64,000 nt of DNA from Salvator merianae (Eukaryota > Chordata > Lepidosauria > Squamata > Teiidae): NCBI GenBank assembly GCA_003586115.2, contig QVOM02000071.1:603377-667376 (forward strand). Reading direction: 5' to 3'. Every line of letters begins with the position of its first letter. Positions within the stretch are counted from its first letter, which is position 1. The position numbers were made by a program, and so were the translations under genes. Under the pieces are notes generated by a model, which was given only the letters and a program-made list of their open reading frames with translations, ran no database searches and was not told the origin of the DNA. This document shows, piece by piece, positions 12,470-23,074 of this stretch.

Positions 12470-13690
12470 AGGAGCAATACCTGTCCCCCCTGCCCACCTC
12501 CCGCCAATGCAGCGTCGGCCTGCCCCCCACCCCGGCAGAGACGTCAGCGCCAGCCAGGCTAGTAAACGACGCCTAGGGTTGCGTTAGCAGCGAAGGTTCT
12601 CTTAGTGCAACCATTAGTTTCACCTTGTCTGCCAATGCTAAAATAGACTTGGATTTTCAGAAATCCATGCAGAGTTATAGGTGAAAAGGGAAGCAGGCAG
12701 ACCTGGAAAGAAAACCGCCGCCGCCGCTTCTTTTCCCTGCCTGTCTGCGGGGGATGCCACCCAGGCAGGAGGAGCTCGAGGAGCGGCGCTATGAAGAAAA
12801 CGCAGCAGGTAGTACCAGCTGATTTTCGCACAACCAGCCCTAGCTACCTTGAGCGAGGTGGCACGTAAATGAAATGCTTTACAAATCCCTCTTGGGAGGG
12901 AAAACGATATTCAGGAAAATTTGGATGGAAGCTTTCAAACTGGTCTGCATTTTATAACCGCATTTTATAACCGCACGTCCTTGCGCCGTGCTGTCGGACG
13001 ACTCTGCACAAACCCGTCACAATCCGTCAGAGTCTGACATAAAAGAGGGTGAAAGGAACTGCCGCCACGTCGGAAGGGGCAACCCGTAAACCAGGAGGCA
13101 CCTCGTCTATCCTTTCGCGCTTCCCTGTCCCCCCGAGGAGGATCTCCAGCGGCGTCATTCTCCTCGAGGTCGAGGAGACGAGACGGCCATGTAAGCACCG
13201 CCCACCGTCCTGGGCGAGAGGCAGGGAGGCCGCCCCTTCTCCGCTGGGGGGACAGATCCGCGCCGCTGGGGGAGACACAGACAGAGGCAGAAGGAGGGAG
13301 CGCGCGGCAAGGCAGAGCTTCGCTGAAGCACGGAGGGGCTCCGGTAGCGCCTGCATCCAGGCGTCGCTACAGGTAGACGCGGTGGCAGGACAAGCCAGGG
13401 CTTCGTGTGTTTGCGGAGCTTTCCCTCTCGGGTCTTTCGAGCTGAACAGCATGGGATTCCCTTCCCGCTAGGGAATCTGGTGGGGGGCGCGTGGCCGGCG
13501 TCCGTCCCTCTGAATGGCAGTAAGGAGCCCAGAGGAATCTTCTGTGCCCCCAAAGTCTGTGGGAGGAGGGGTAAACAGTGGGAAGACTTGCGGGGACGCG
13601 GACCGTCGTGGCCGCCGTCGCTTTCTCTCGGGCCCCTTGGCCCTTTGCTGAGGGCAAAGCCTAGGAGAAAAAGTGGCGCCTTATAAAACT
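12470..13690 (+). promoter_or_regulatory. FGFR3: CpG-island-like region; likely FGFR3 promoter and untranslated exon 1
   Basis: GC content and CpG density rise sharply from about 12.47 kb and are highest at about 13.04-13.66 kb, then fall before the coding exon at 13.9 kb. The start of vertebrate FGFR3 genes is CpG-rich with a noncoding first exon, so the position fits. No TATA box is evident, as expected for a dispersed CpG promoter. Possible donors of exon 1 are CTACAG/GTAGAC near 13370 and GGCA/GTAAGG near 13518, but I cannot choose between them. The ORFs across this block on both strands lack recognisable domains and are attributed to base composition. Confidence 0.65.
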
Positions 13691-13893
13691 GAAATAGCCG
13701 CTTCGAATAAGAAGATATTCAGATATTAGAATGAAGAAAATTGGGCATTTAAGCAAGAGAGGATGCGCAGGGACGCGTGCCAGTTTGAAAACTGTGTCCG
13801 TAAACCGGTCAGAATGTATTTTCTTATTCTCTTATGCCCCTCTCTGTGCTTGCGGCCCTCAGCGATTATCTCTCTTTCTCTCACCCTTGGCAG

Positions 13894-14119
13894 GAGACCT
13901 TCGTCCAAGGCACAGCATGTATCTGGAGGATGGCTGAGGGTGGCCGAGGCAGGGCTACAACCGCTACCCAACGCTGCCTTCTGCAAAGGGAGACGAGAGG
14001 AATGATTGCTGCATGGGGGACCCTGTCTTGCTTTTTCTTTGTGGTGACTGTTAATAGTCTTCCTGTAGCCAAGCTGTCTGCCTCAGACTCTGAAGACAGA
14101 TTTACAAGAGAGCCATCCG
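13894..14119 (+). CDS. FGFR3: FGFR3 first coding exon (5' leader end + signal peptide)
   Basis: Exon of fibroblast growth factor receptor 3, a cell-surface receptor tyrosine kinase. The acceptor is a pyrimidine tract ending TTGGCAG at 13893. The chosen start ATG is 14002-14004 with G at -3, so 13894-14001 is 5' leader. The coding part (14002-14119) is 39 codons plus one base. It begins MIAAWGTLSC and has a hydrophobic core (FFFVVTV) followed by small residues, which is a signal peptide with cleavage probably near residues 19-23. The rest is a short polar linker. The donor is CCG/GTAAGG. From family knowledge the N-terminus resembles avian FGFR3. The phase 1 end fits the next exon at 63105. 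An in-frame upstream ATG (13930) with no stop between could add 24 residues; I prefer 14002 because it puts the hydrophobic core at the N-terminus. Confidence 0.88.
13917..13937 (+). promoter_or_regulatory. Short upstream ORF in FGFR3 leader
   Basis: ATG at 13917 opens a six-codon frame (MYLEDG, stop TGA at 13935-13937) in the 5' leader, in a different frame from the receptor. It overlaps a second ATG at 13930 that is in frame with the receptor. Such uORFs can reduce or redirect initiation; function here is inference only. Confidence 0.5.
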
Positions 14120-14619
14120 GTAAGGAAACCGTGGAGCTTTATTTGAAGTCTTGTACTAGTCAGATCAGACCTGGATCTGTTGCTGATTGAATTAGTTATT
14201 GGTTTTAAGAGATGGTTACGGCCCCTGCATCTGGCACGATCTAGAATAACTAGTTTGTAGGAGAAAATCTATTAGAATTTCGATCTATATTAGTTCTTTA
14301 TAGGGTAAGGTCAATATTATTTGGTTTACATTAAAGTCTGTAGCAGGAAGCAGATTTGTCTACAGGTTTTTTAGATCAACAGCAAATAATCCAGGTTGTG
14401 CGAGAAGGGGGACTCTCCTACCTAGTTGGCTGTGCTTGCTTCTGCTCTGGCAGAAGGCTGAGTCAGTAGAGCTTCTTTAAGTAACAGATAATTGATTCAA
14501 ACCAGAACCATTAGTATTGTTTTACTCTATTGTAAAGTACCAGGGTTGGGGGAATAAGAACTATTTGGATGTCATCACCAACTGCTCCTTTGGAGTCCAC
14601 ATTGCTTTTATCTCATAGA

Positions 14620-15300
14620 AGGCCTGTTTGCACTTGTAACTAGCAAGCATCAAGGATGCTTGCTAGACAATTGCATTTGCACAGGCAGACAGCCGTAACG
14701 CAGGCATGCCCGGCCCAATTGGGGCGGCCTGATCACCCCAGTGAGGCCGGGCAGGCCAGATCGTGGCAGCGCGGGCCCGATCGGGAAGGCCCAATCCCGC
14801 TACGGAGGGGGGAGAGGCCCAGTGCGCACGCATGATTGCATCATCGCCGTGCGCACCACGCGGGCCTCCCGGTCGCCATGGCAGCGGCCTGACGCTTTGT
14901 AGGTCGCTGCCGCGGCGACCGTCCTTTGCACCTGCGATTGGGCACCAAAACGCCAGATGGGGCGCAGCGTGGACCCATCCGGCGGCCCAGGCCCGATCGT
15001 GGCGGTGTGGGCACGACTGGGGGCCTCGCGCAGGCCCATTCGGGCCAGCGTGAAGGAGTAGGCCCCATTGCAACCGCGCATACGCGCACGGAGCTGCTGC
15101 AGTTGCCATGGCAGCGGCCGGCTGCTTGCCGGCCGCTGTCATGGCGAGCATCAGGGATGGATAATGGCGTTCGCACTGGCGAACTCCATTTTCCAGCCTC
15201 AGGTGAGTTTTCAGGCCCCATCATGTCTGCATGATGGGGTCTGTTACACACTAGAATGGGCTAATTAGCCCATTCTGGCGTGGAAAGTGCGAACAGGCCC
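14620..15300. mobile_element. Hairpin-rich GGGCC-tipped MITE with AGA target duplication
   Basis: A 681-bp GC-rich element. The left tip is GGCCTGTTTGCACTTG preceded by A where the consensus has G; the right tip is AAAGTGCGAACAGGCCC. The triplet AGA flanks both ends (14617-14619 and 15301-15303), a 3-bp duplication as in PIF/Harbinger elements. Inside lie palindromes: a 12-bp-stem hairpin at 14640-14666, one around 15157-15192, one at 15216-15239, and one centred on GGGCTAATTAGCCC at about 15250-15284. The ORFs on both strands are by-products of GC richness. Its inverted relative is at 25667-26513. Confidence 0.82.
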
Positions 15301-15303
15301 AGA

Positions 15304-17028
15304 GTCTTACATTTTGTGCTCCACCAGGAAATCATTGCTGGAGTAGAGACAGTAACACTGCTCTGTATCTAATCTGCTATTTCTGTTGCCATAGGTGACT
15401 GCTTTAGTTGTTCATTGTTTTGTATCCTTTTCTTTTCTTTTAAGAGTTCAAGGTAGTTTTGAACATTAAAATATGAATTCATAAGCAGAAAAAAATCATG
15501 CAAACAAATTTAAGATCTTTCATTAGAAAAGAGACTCTTGTATGACAGTGGAGCAAGAAGCAGAAATAAGTATTTTACAATCTGATTAAGCCGTTAATTG
15601 GATTATATTATAGCTGTTCCTTGAAGGGAAACCGTAACTTTGTGATACTTAAATAGTATTATGCAAAGTGTGTTGAAAGGTATGTGACTGGCATACATGT
15701 TTGATCCCTGAAGATTTGGCTTTAGTTGGGACACTTCTTTTTTAAATGGCAGCAGTCATTCCCTTGTAATGACTGCTGAAGGACTTAGTAATATCTGAAG
15801 GAAAATAGGATTTTCCTTATGAGAACCCCTGCCATGAAGATTGTAAGTCATTACAGTATCATAGGACTCTTCAGTTTTGTTGCAACAGATTCAACAGAGA
15901 TTTGCATTTATGTGACTGCTGAACATGACTTCCCTCATATAGTATTTGTTTTAATAGCATGATTTTGCTTTTACACAATGGGTACAATATGACTACTTTT
16001 GCTTAATGTAATCCTGAAAATGTTTGGTAATGAGTTTTGGTCTCTAGGGGGGTAGACTAGTTTTCCCCTTCGCAGCACCACTTGACTGATCAGTAGCCCA
16101 AGTTTTCTTTCTGCAGTACCACTGAGTTATGTTGGTGGATCTGGTTTCACCTCATGGAGGGCAGCACTACCACTGACTGCTATCTCTGATGACTGCTTCT
16201 GATGTAGATACATCATGTTATGCTCATGAGTTTCCAAATGCAGCTGGTTTGCCATTATGATAACAGGCTGCTGGACCAGATGGTCCATGGCAGTGGCAAT
16301 CAGGGCATGGGCACAAGGATAGGACTGAATAGCAATTTGCCATTCACTACTGAAGAAATCAAAGAGTGGCAAATGAGACTTGGATCTGGCGTGGCTGTAA
16401 GTATTTGTGTGTTGGATCAAAGCTTCATTCACCGCTTTTCAAAGACAGTCAAGGAAAATGACAAGTCACCATTCAACCCCATCACTGCACCCCATGTGCC
16501 AGTCACTACTGACCTCTGGCCTGGGTCAGCCGGGCATTTTTTGTATGCTCTTGTGTCAGCATAATATTCGGAAAAGAGTAGAAGTGCAGCACACACAGAA
16601 ATAATAGTTTTTATACTTTTCAGTTGTTGAAAACAGAATTTAGAAGAAAATATTCAAATACAATTTGCAGTGTTCTGCTTTGTGGTGTAATGTGCTTAAA
16701 ATTAAAGTTAGATTAAAGAGCCAAAGTCATATTAGGGTCTTTAAATAATTAAAAAATAAAATAAAGGCGGCAGGAACATGTGCATTAAATGTTTTAGATG
16801 CCTCTTTTTATCACAAAGTTGTAGGAAGGTTATTTGAAACTAGGAAATTAATTACTATCATTCAGTTTTATTTTGTGTGAACAAGCCTGATAGAATGTAC
16901 TTCGAAGTAAACACAGATTCACAAAGCTGTGCTTTGAGAAGGAGAGCTTTCTCTTTTGCAGTACTTCTATTTTACATCGAATGTTCATTATTTGGAAAAA
17001 GAGTTGTAGCTTGTTTGCCAGCAAATGC
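15304..17028. other. Intronic stretch with no recognised gene or repeat
   Basis: Mostly AT-rich and unassigned. At about 16130-16560 both strands carry ORFs of about 100-115 codons facing each other, without motifs I recognise. This sub-region is less AT-rich and could be an old transposon gene relic or unique intronic DNA. Confidence 0.4.
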
Positions 17029-17047
17029 CAGTGGGCAAATAAGTTTC
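17029..17047. repeat. Left 19-bp target-site duplication of L1
   Basis: CAGTGGGCAAATAAGTTTC, repeated exactly at 17458-17476; it brackets the minus-strand L1 tail. Confidence 0.95.
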
Positions 17048-17457
17048 TTTTTTTAATTTTTTTTTATTTTAGCATATTTTATTATTATTGTATTTCAAAT
17101 ATATAAAATTACAGTTTACATAACATTCTTATATCGCTATTATTATCAAGTTCCTCCTTCATTAACAGTTTCTTCTAAACTTCATGTTCTTCAATGTCCT
17201 GTTCTCCTTCTTTCTTTTTCACTCTTGGAATCCAGCAATCACAAGTCCATTGTCCAGCTCTTGCAGAAAGTCAATAAAGGGTTTCCAGTTCCTGTAAAAC
17301 CTATCAACTATCTTATTTCTCAAAAGATTTGTCAGTTTGTCCATCTCGGCTAGCTCCATCATTTTAACTAACCAATCCCCTACCGTTGGTATTATCTCCC
17401 CTTTCCACTTCTGAGCATATACAATTCTGGCAGCAGTTACCATATTTTGCAATAACA
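17048..17457 (-). mobile_element. 5'-truncated L1, 3' end only, minus strand
   Basis: A T-rich tract at the left (the poly-A tail seen from the other strand), then minus-strand coding sequence for the extreme C-terminus of L1 ORF2. The open frame at 17219-17467 begins inside the right duplication. It reads ...AARIVYAQKWKGEIIPTV... and ends with a stop at 17219, followed by an AT-rich 3' UTR of about 170 bp. Exact 19-bp target duplications flank it, so the insertion is complete at about 410 bp and arose by target-primed reverse transcription with strong 5' truncation. The intact duplication and open frame point to a fairly young insertion. Confidence 0.93.
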
Positions 17458-17476
17458 CAGTGGGCAAATAAGTTTC
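17458..17476. repeat. Right 19-bp target-site duplication of L1
   Basis: Identical to 17029-17047. Confidence 0.95.
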
Positions 17477-20400
17477 ATGGATACTCAGACTGAGGACATG
17501 CTCCTGGCTAAATGTATAAAATGCTCAGAGACATGGTTTTGTTTTTATTAAATTAGTTGAATTATGGAGTAGAATCTTAGCAAGTTCATCAGGAAAGTTA
17601 AGGTTAATATAGAAATTGAGAAGAATAGTTTACATTGTCTAATAAAGCAACACAGTGTCCAATAAAATCAAGTTTTTGAGAGCTGCCCTGTCTTTCCAAA
17701 ACTGCCAGAGTTGATTCAGGTTGCTCTGTTTTGGGTGAATACCTCTGAAGTCTGTAACAAGGCACTTCTTGAACTCGAGGGAACAAAGTGATACATGTTT
17801 GAGATATAAATCCCTCAATGACCATAGAGATTCATTTGCAGTTGACCCTACTATTGAAAATGTAGAAATCTTTTGAGTTGACTTCCATTTTTAAGAAATT
17901 CATAGTTGAGTTGTGTATAGTTTTCAGCCCATTAAAAGGGTGGCAATGTCTTACAGTGAATCTGTAGAATTTATAAAGACACTATTAGAAAGGGTATTTG
18001 CTTGTTTAGAGGAGGAATAATTAAATACTTTTATAGATCCCATGCCAAAGATTGCACTATTTTCTACAGTCTGAAAGGCCACTGTATATATTGCTTTATG
18101 TGCCTGCATTTTTCTAAAAGTGTATAATTAAAAATTGACATGTGACAAAGTTATTTCCTATATCAAGAGCCAGGTTTGGCTGCCATTTACAGTTTAGGTG
18201 GCACACTTGAGTTTGCTCCAGCATATCATGCAAAATGGTCTCACTATTTCACCTTTAGGATTTCCTGGAATAAGTAAATTGTATTTACCTTTAAGAACTA
18301 TGCCTTATAGAATGTAATAGCACAGTTTACTATAACATAGCTAAGTGTGATTGTACTGGAGTAACGTACAACAATTAACTTTATTCAAAAGAGAAAAATG
18401 ATTAAATAGAATTTACATCCGTTGTTCATAACATTTAGTAATAGAAACAAGATTGTATTAATATTATTAAAGCCTTTGTGCATGTGTGTTTTGGCGCAGA
18501 AACATGTCTAGAAGTTTTTTTAGAGAAGCTAATTTAGAGTTTACATATTCTCTATTTTTATTGAAACAAAGATATAAAAGTTATTTTTAAGAAAAGGTTT
18601 TTTTGAAAGGCTCATATAAAGACAGAAAATTAGAGCCAATCAAAACACAACTGTTTATTTTTTAATCTGCAAATTGTACCATTACAAGCAAACACTTTCT
18701 TTTGGTCAGATCAGCTTTAGGGCATTGGTTCATTACTGAGGTTTGTTGTTCAACAGCTCTTGCATTTAACCATCCAAGACCTTATTTTCCATAAAGGGGC
18801 TTGGAAGCATTTTTCCCTGGTGATCTAATTCAACACACAGAGCTGTGGAGGTTATAACAGCTACTTCCTTGTGTTTCTGCTCAGCTACATAAAACACACT
18901 TTGAAAGACGGCATTCTGGAGGTATGCGTATGTTTGCTAATGTGAATACTAGCTATTAGAGAAGGTGGTGCTGCTGCCCATTCTAACTTCTCAGCTAAGA
19001 AGTGTTGTGCTGCTGGCAGGAAGAAGACAGATGGTGGACTGTTACTGAATAAAAATCAAACTGAAAATCCTGGGGGCCTTATCTGAGCTGGATTTCTTTC
19101 CTTTCCTTTTTTTTCTCAGGACTACTAAAAGAACAATGCCAGTGTTTTAATGAATGAAAGTAGGAGAAACAAGCCAGAATTGATCGTTTATGTCATTCAC
19201 TAGCAATGGCAGAAATGATAGGGAAATCAGGAAACTTTTGCACTCTTTTATATGTGGTTACCTTATTAAGTAAATGTTGGAGTAGAAAAAGCTTTTGTAA
19301 TTAGCATTCAAATTCAGAAAAAATATTACAGTACTTGCCACAAATTGATGAATGGCAAGTACTGCAAACTTGTACAGCCTGAGCTTTTTTTCCCCCAATT
19401 CACCCATTTTAATTCTCTGATAAAGAGAGATTCCATGAAGGGTTGGTTTCTTTGTTTTTACATACCAGTTATTCTTAAGTTTGAGATATTAGTTTTGTTA
19501 GTTGACAAATGTGAGCATCTGCAATACGGAAAGAACAAAAAAGTGGGGTTGTGTGGAGAAAATCTTCGTGTTTACAGTATTTTATATGAAGTCCTTATAG
19601 GCTACGTTTTTTTAATGAAATGGTGCATACATTAAAAAACCTATCAGAAAAGTTTAAAGTAACATTTTAAAAGTAAAAACAAAGCACCATAAGTAATAAA
19701 CTAAAATTGATTTAGACTTGATGTATAATATGAAAAGTGGGTGAATGGGAGCTTTTAGGTAGTAAGGCTCAAGCAGCCAGGATCATCTTGAAGCATAGCA
19801 AAGGAGAATAGGTGCTTTTTGTCCTTGTAATAAATAGCTTGAGTGATCTCCTGTTTACTAGCTGGGACTTGGATGTTGCCGTAAGGCTGCTGCAAAAAGC
19901 ATTGTGGCTGGACCTTCAGACAGTCCCAGCAGCATGTGGGGGCTATCTTGATCTATTGGCCGCTTAATTCACTGGAAAAAAGAATTCTCCAAGCATTGGG
20001 GGTGGGGGGGAGAAGGAAAGTGCATGGTGAGCTTTTGGAGGTTTCTAGTGCTGTAATAATGCAGGACCACACAGGATGTCCCAGTAAATGAAAGCATGCT
20101 AGAGGAGCCCTGCCTGAGGCTGGTGAGCCACGATGAGGGATAATGCTGGGTTTATACCCAGTGTTTCCCCTCATCATCTGGAGGTAGCCTAAGCCATGGC
20201 TAATTCTGACAGGACAGAAACATGGGCTCTTGCATTCCTCATACTCTGCAGTCTTCTCCATCCAGGATGACTTTAAAGCATTCATTTCCCTTTCTGATTT
20301 ATTGTAGTTTGTTTTGTTTGAACCTGACAAACTCTTGTTAATCTTAGCTGTGACATGCTTCCAACAAGCCAATTTCAAAATAGGAATTCTACAGTTGACT

Positions 20401-21967
20401 TGTCTCAACTTACAGCTAAGGTTAACCAGAATGTATGGTTTAAATCTTATCTATAGCGTTTCAAAAATGAAAACTAAAACTTCTGTTTCCTTCTGGTCAT
20501 GCTTGAGAGTTGAATGAGGAGAGAAGAGAAGCAGGAGTACATGAGCCAGAGGTTTGTTGCTACTTGTTTCTATTAGGATCAAGGTTTTCTGTTACATATT
20601 AAAAGATGTGCTCTTTCTTTCAAGAAGGGAATTTTATTTCCTTTTCCTACTAAAATAATGAATAAACAGAACACCTTCTTGTGGCACATTTGCTGTTTTC
20701 TGAGAGAACAGTGTTTGTCTCACTCATCCATCAACTTGTATAGTTGCAAGTAGACTGCCTCAAAGCAGGTGCTGCCATCCAAGAAAACTGGCTGCATATT
20801 TTTAATTCATTTTAATGGAGGTTTTGTAAGTAGCCTAGACAAATTTACATCAAAATCAAGTATTTGGCCTTAATAGTATTTTATATCTCTGTGTGTCCTT
20901 TTTGTAAAGAATGAGGTTAAAATATGGAATTAAAATTCAAAGGACTTTAATAACTCTGTGGTCGAATTCTGTTTTACAACTGTTCATAAGAAGAGCATGC
21001 CCAAGGGTGTTATTATTTATTTATTTAATACAAGACTTTTAGTTGGAAGCTGCCATTTCTATGTCACACTGTGTGACTGTAAACAAGATTCATGAATTTG
21101 CAGCTTTAATTCTATTTTAAAACCAGTCTTTCTTTACCGACTCCCCGCTCTTTTTAATTACATTTTTAAGTACATTTTTTAATTGTCAGCATTAAAATAA
21201 AATACCTGACAATAATTAGCTGAGCTGATACGATGGCAAAGGATGCTGTAACATGATGAATTATATGTAATGTTAACAGTTTGGGTCCTGTAAGAAATTG
21301 TGAGTTCATTGGCTATTCTTGCTCTTGCGGGGACTGAAACAGTTCCAGGTGGGAGCGGTCTACCTGCCCTGAACAAGGCTGTCTGCACTTGGATGGCCTG
21401 TCTTGGGACAGGGTCTACACCACACCTCTCTGTAGCTCATGAGAGCTTTGGAGCCTGATGAAAAGGCTCTGATGTCCAGGAACTGAAGTTTTGGCCTTGC
21501 AGAACTAAGAGGACCCAGTTTGGTGATGCAATTTGGTGCACTGCCAAAATGGGTTCCGCTACTACACTAGCCAATGGAGGCGTGCACCTTTTGGCATGCC
21601 TTCCTGGGCCGGTTTAGTGGCCCCTGAGCTGCCAGCATAACTGTTAAAACTGGTGTACCTTTATTGTGAAGACACACCTGACTATAATTGGTGGAAGGTT
21701 CGAGTGTGCAACGCCGGTACCCTGGTGAGACTAGACAAATCTCTCACAAAAGAAAACTTCAACACTGAAGATAACATCCAAAGAAAAGGGGGTTTAATTG
21801 TAAAACTTAAATAAAGGGCTTTATCCTCCCCAGCTCTAACTGTCCTTGAAAATAAAGAGTACTTTACAGTTTGTAGTCTTCAGGTTGAAAGGGTTTCTGA
21901 ATTTGCAATCTCTTCCCCCTCAATGGAGCTGATGCAGGATCTTTCAGCTCTGACTGTTGGTTACTGA
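17477..21967. other. Long intronic stretch without recognised repeats or exons
   Basis: About 4.5 kb, the longest part of the intron in which I recognise no repeat ends or transposon coding sequence. A mixed-composition block at about 18640-19030 is neither low-complexity nor repeat-like and would be a reasonable place to look for a conserved non-coding element. At about 21330-21430 there are strings (ACAGTTCCAGGTGGGAGCGGTC, GGCTGTCTGCACTTGG) shared with the MITE-like sequence at 36830-36989. No coding evidence. Confidence 0.4.
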
Positions 21968-22171
21968 TAACTTAAAGGCTGCAGGTAACTTAATGGCTGT
22001 TGGTAACTTGATGGCTGCAGGTTGTTGGTAGCTTAATGGCTGCAGGTTGTTAGTAGCTTAATGGCTGCAGGCTCTTGGTAGCTTAATGGCTGCAGGTTGT
22101 AGGTAGCTTAATGGCTGCAGGTTGTTGGTAGCTTAATGGCTGCAGGTTGTTGGTAGCTTAATGGCTGCAGG
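21968..22171. repeat. Compound 18-bp/25-bp tandem array
   Basis: Two 18-bp units (TAACTTAAAGGCTGCAGG type), then six 25-bp units that equal the 18-mer plus a 7-bp spacer (TTGTTGG or close variants), then a final 18-bp unit. The total of 204 bp is accounted for exactly (18+18+6x25+18). The pattern suggests the 7-bp spacer was gained in one unit and the 25-mer then amplified. Confidence 0.93.
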
Positions 22172-23071
22172 TGCTAAAAATGCCCTTTCCCAGCTGTCTG
22201 GGCCTATTTTTCCACCAAACTGGTAACAGGTCTGTTATCTTCACCTCTATGGGGCAGACAGAACCAAGGACTCCAAGCTAGTTCCCTTTTATAGCAGAAA
22301 ACTAACTTGGAAGGGACAAACCAAAAACAGGAAAAGTGCAGGGGTTTTTCTTCAACTCCTCCCACAACTAATACAATACATAAGGCCTACACTATGAACT
22401 AAGGTAGAAAACTATAGTAAAGAAAAGGCAGAATGGAGCAGTCCTACCTGGACATTACATTTATCCTGAACTAGCTGCCAAAACTGTCCTACACTGTGTC
22501 CAGTGTGGGTGCAACAGCCAACCAGGGAAGCACTAGCATCTCTAGTCCACACCAGAGTGTGAAAGAAAGAGGCTCAGAAGTGGGCCACATGTCTCTCTAA
22601 CCCTTTTTAAGTGCAGAAAAGCCCAAAGATTCCATCTGCTCCTTCCACAGACCTACGTGAGGTGTGAATCCCAGGCAAGGGTCAGAAAGTTCCAAGAAAA
22701 AAAGGTCTGAAGTAGATTAATGCAAAAAGTGGGATAAGACGAAAGTGATATATATGGTCTAGAGGATTACATAGCCACAGCTAGTAGGAACATTAATGGC
22801 TATCAAAAGCCAAAGCTGTCACAGCCTTTAAGGATTTGAGAGGAGAACGTGCTCCATAAACTTACCTGAGAAGAAAAAAGCAACTGCAAGATTATTTCTC
22901 AATTTCATGGGAAGCAGGATTGGATAAGATTGGGAGAATTCTTTAAGAGTTGAGCCATTTTTTCTTTAATAACACTGTCACATATGCATCTTGCTCTAGG
23001 AGAACAGGAATAGTTTTAGTTATTGTTTTTTTAACTTGCAGCTGCTGTAGAATTTTCATCCTTGTGAATTT
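22172..23071. other. Unassigned intronic sequence with a minus-strand TATA-like string
   Basis: No coding frame recognised. On the minus strand a TATAAAAGGG string occurs near 22285-22294. Together with the nearby tandem array it could belong to the LTR or leader of an unrecognised LTR element, but I could not find matching LTR ends. Confidence 0.3.
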
Positions 23072-23074
23072 AAT

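Noticed and set aside
13027..13686. Several ORFs of 90-140 codons on both strands
   Set aside because: They coincide with the CpG-rich block, where stop codons are rare by composition. Frames overlap on both strands, with low-complexity Arg/Pro/Ser content.
14663..15268. ORFs up to 162 codons
   Set aside because: They lie inside the GC-rich hairpin MITE, overlap in many frames and show no domain.
21968..22171. CRISPR-like array
   Set aside because: The spacers are near-identical 7-mers rather than unique, unit length is 18-25 bp, and the locus is a vertebrate intron.
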